6,670 bases of DNA, from contig CALCBO010000131.1 in NCBI GenBank assembly GCA_937897245.1, forward strand, positions 1 through 6,670. Reading direction: 5' to 3'. Below are positions 5,664 to 6,670 of this stretch, piece after piece; positions within the stretch are counted from its first letter, which is position 1, and each line of letters starts with the position of its first letter. Source of the stretch: an uncultured Caryophanales bacterium. Its GTDB lineage: Bacteria > Bacillota_I > Bacilli_A > RF39 > UBA660. A program made the translations under genes and the position numbers. The notes below the pieces were generated by a model. The model did no database searches. It saw only the letters and a program-made list of their open reading frames with translations, and had not been told where the DNA came from.

Positions 5664-6431
5664 ATGGATGAAATAATAATTGATAATTTAAATTGTGACA
5701 ATATCATACAAAATTTAAGCATGAATATAAAAAAGAATACTTTCACAACTATTTCAGGACCGAACAATAGTGGAAAAACAACTTTACTAAGAATACTTAA
5801 TAGAGAAATAATTGTAGATAATCAAATCTTAATAAGCAATATTCCACTAAATGATTATAAAATTAATACTTTTGAGAGTATTCTTCAATGTGTAATCCCC
5901 CTAGAAGTATACTTTCAAGAAAAAGTAGTTAGAGAAGAATTATATCTACATAATCCAGATTATGAAAATAAAGAAGAACTATTAAAAAAACTAAAATTAA
6001 AAAAAATAATTAATAAACCAATAGATAGTTTAAATACTAGAGATATTATAAAACTTCAATTAGTAATAGCTCTAATTCAAAAACCTAAGATATTATTAAT
6101 AGATAGCCTAACACCATATTTTACTGAAGAAGAATTATTAGAAATATTAGATTTATTAAAAGAATACCAAGAAGAAAACAATATGACAATGATATATATG
6201 ACTATAAATCTTAAAGAATGTATCAAAAGTGATTACTTATTTATATTATCTAATGGTTGTATTGCTTTAGAAGGAGTTCCACTAGAAGTCTTAGAAAAAG
6301 ACAATATTATAAAAAATGCAGGACTAGATCTTCCATTTATGATAGATTTATCTGTAAAATTACGTGATTATGAATTAACTGATGAAATAGAATTAGATAT
6401 CAATAGGATGGTGGATAAACTATGGAATTAG
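5664..6431 (+). CDS. ecfA1: Degenerate ECF-transporter ATPase, EcfA1 position
   Basis: In energy-coupling-factor vitamin/cofactor importers, EcfA1 and EcfA2 form the cytoplasmic ATPase dimer that drives the EcfT-S membrane module. The 255-residue product is shorter than the usual 275-290. Walker A is intact: GPNNSGKTT (32-40). The C-terminal segment ending NAGLDLPFMIDLSVKLR (218-234) matches the EcfA1-type tail. Other motifs have eroded. The LSGGQ signature region reads LNTRD (123-127). Walker B is KILLID (142-147) followed by S148 where the catalytic glutamate belongs. The switch histidine after T180 is I181. The Q-loop is unclear (perhaps Q75). The frame is open and its codon use resembles its neighbours, so it looks retained rather than decaying. 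AGGGGGG lies before the ATG, and the next ATPase overlaps its end by 10 bp. The ECF assignment rests on position and tail; a generic ABC ATPase is the alternative. Confidence 0.72.
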   Translation: MDEIIIDNLNCDNIIQNLSMNIKKNTFTTISGPNNSGKTTLLRILNREIIVDNQILISNIPLNDYKINTFESILQCVIPLEVYFQEKVVREELYLHNPDYENKEELLKKLKLKKIINKPIDSLNTRDIIKLQLVIALIQKPKILLIDSLTPYFTEEELLEILDLLKEYQEENNMTMIYMTINLKECIKSDYLFILSNGCIALEGVPLEVLEKDNIIKNAGLDLPFMIDLSVKLRDYELTDEIELDINRMVDKLWN

Positions 6432-6670
6432 TATTTCAAGACTATCATCTACAAGATAATTTAATTAGTTTTACAATTTTTGAAAAGAAGATAAATGGAA
6501 TATGTGGAAACTCAAAAGAAGAACTAATAGATATAATTAATTTGAAACATAATTATAAAGGAACAATAAAAATAGATGATACAATAATTAATAAATCAAA
6601 TATTTTTGATCTAAAAAAAAGAATAAATATTGTATATAATATCCAAAAAAATTGGTATAGCTCAAAAACA
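6422..6670 (+). CDS. ecfA2: Second degenerate ABC ATPase, EcfA2 position (cut by window end)
   Basis: The ATG lies inside the end of the previous gene, sharing 10 bp in another frame, with GGTGG about 8 nt upstream, so the two are probably translationally coupled. 83 codons are visible and the frame stays open to the window edge. The layout follows the ATPase N-terminal fold. INGICGNSKEEL (24-35) occupies the Walker A position; against G-H-T-G-S-G-K-S-T-L only G26, G29, K32 and L35 remain, and the residues after the lysine are E-E rather than S/T-T. IINLKHNYKGTIKIDD (38-53) resembles the following strand-turn-strand, and RINIVYNIQ (67-75) stands at the Q-loop, where V-F-Q has become V-Y-N. 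Position after an ecfA1-like gene suggests ecfA2. The assignment is moderately sure; the loss of the nucleotide-binding loop is clear if it is correct. Confidence 0.6.
   Translation, partial: MELVFQDYHLQDNLISFTIFEKKINGICGNSKEELIDIINLKHNYKGTIKIDDTIINKSNIFDLKKRINIVYNIQKNWYSSKT

Noticed and set aside
5573..5767. Minus-strand open frame of 64 codons across the SDR-ATPase gap.
   Set aside because: Antisense of two plus-strand genes and of the hairpin; phenylalanine-rich as expected from A-rich opposite strand.
102..6670. Mycoplasma genetic code (TGA as tryptophan).
   Set aside because: All tryptophans checked are TGG and no in-frame TGA interrupts any gene; the absence of TGA stops in ten genes is explained by AT-rich stop preference.

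Overview
The window is strongly AT-rich. It carries the distal end of the S10-spc-alpha ribosomal protein supercluster in the Bacillota order: secY, adk, infA, rpmJ, rpsM, rpsK, rpoA, rplQ, followed by ECF-transporter ATPase genes. AT-rich codons, strong AGGAGG ribosome binding sites before most genes and the rplQ-ecfA adjacency point to a low-GC Bacillota, probably a small-genome member of the Bacilli (Erysipelotrichales or an uncultured Mollicutes-like gut lineage). That placement is inference. Every tryptophan I checked is TGG, and all ten complete stop codons are TAA or TAG, so nothing requires the mycoplasma code.

Layout. Positions 1-100 read best on the minus strand as the start of a GyrI-like (COG4832-type) protein. 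From about 102 the plus strand is secY without its N-terminus, so there is a junction here, either an assembly chimera or a real rearrangement. adk follows 3 bp after secY. The usual map gene is absent. A 112-bp leader with two hairpins precedes infA. Between infA and rpmJ lies a 68-bp-period tandem repeat whose first copy is the 3' end of infA itself. rpmJ, rpsM, rpsK, rpoA and rplQ are tightly spaced, each behind a strong ribosome binding site, and the run ends at an intrinsic terminator (4786-4811).

Downstream, a short-chain dehydrogenase gene has its own extended -10 promoter and a hairpin at its stop codon. It sits as a separate unit between rplQ and two overlapping ABC ATPase genes in the position of ecfA1-ecfA2 (the second is cut by the window end). 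Both ATPases have lost motifs needed for ATP hydrolysis.

Together the core genes supply translation initiation (IF-1), both ribosomal subunits (uS13, uS11, bL36, bL17), the RNA polymerase alpha subunit, the protein export channel and adenylate balance. The most unusual points are the infA-tail tandem repeat, the degenerate Ecf ATPase pair and the chimeric start of the window.
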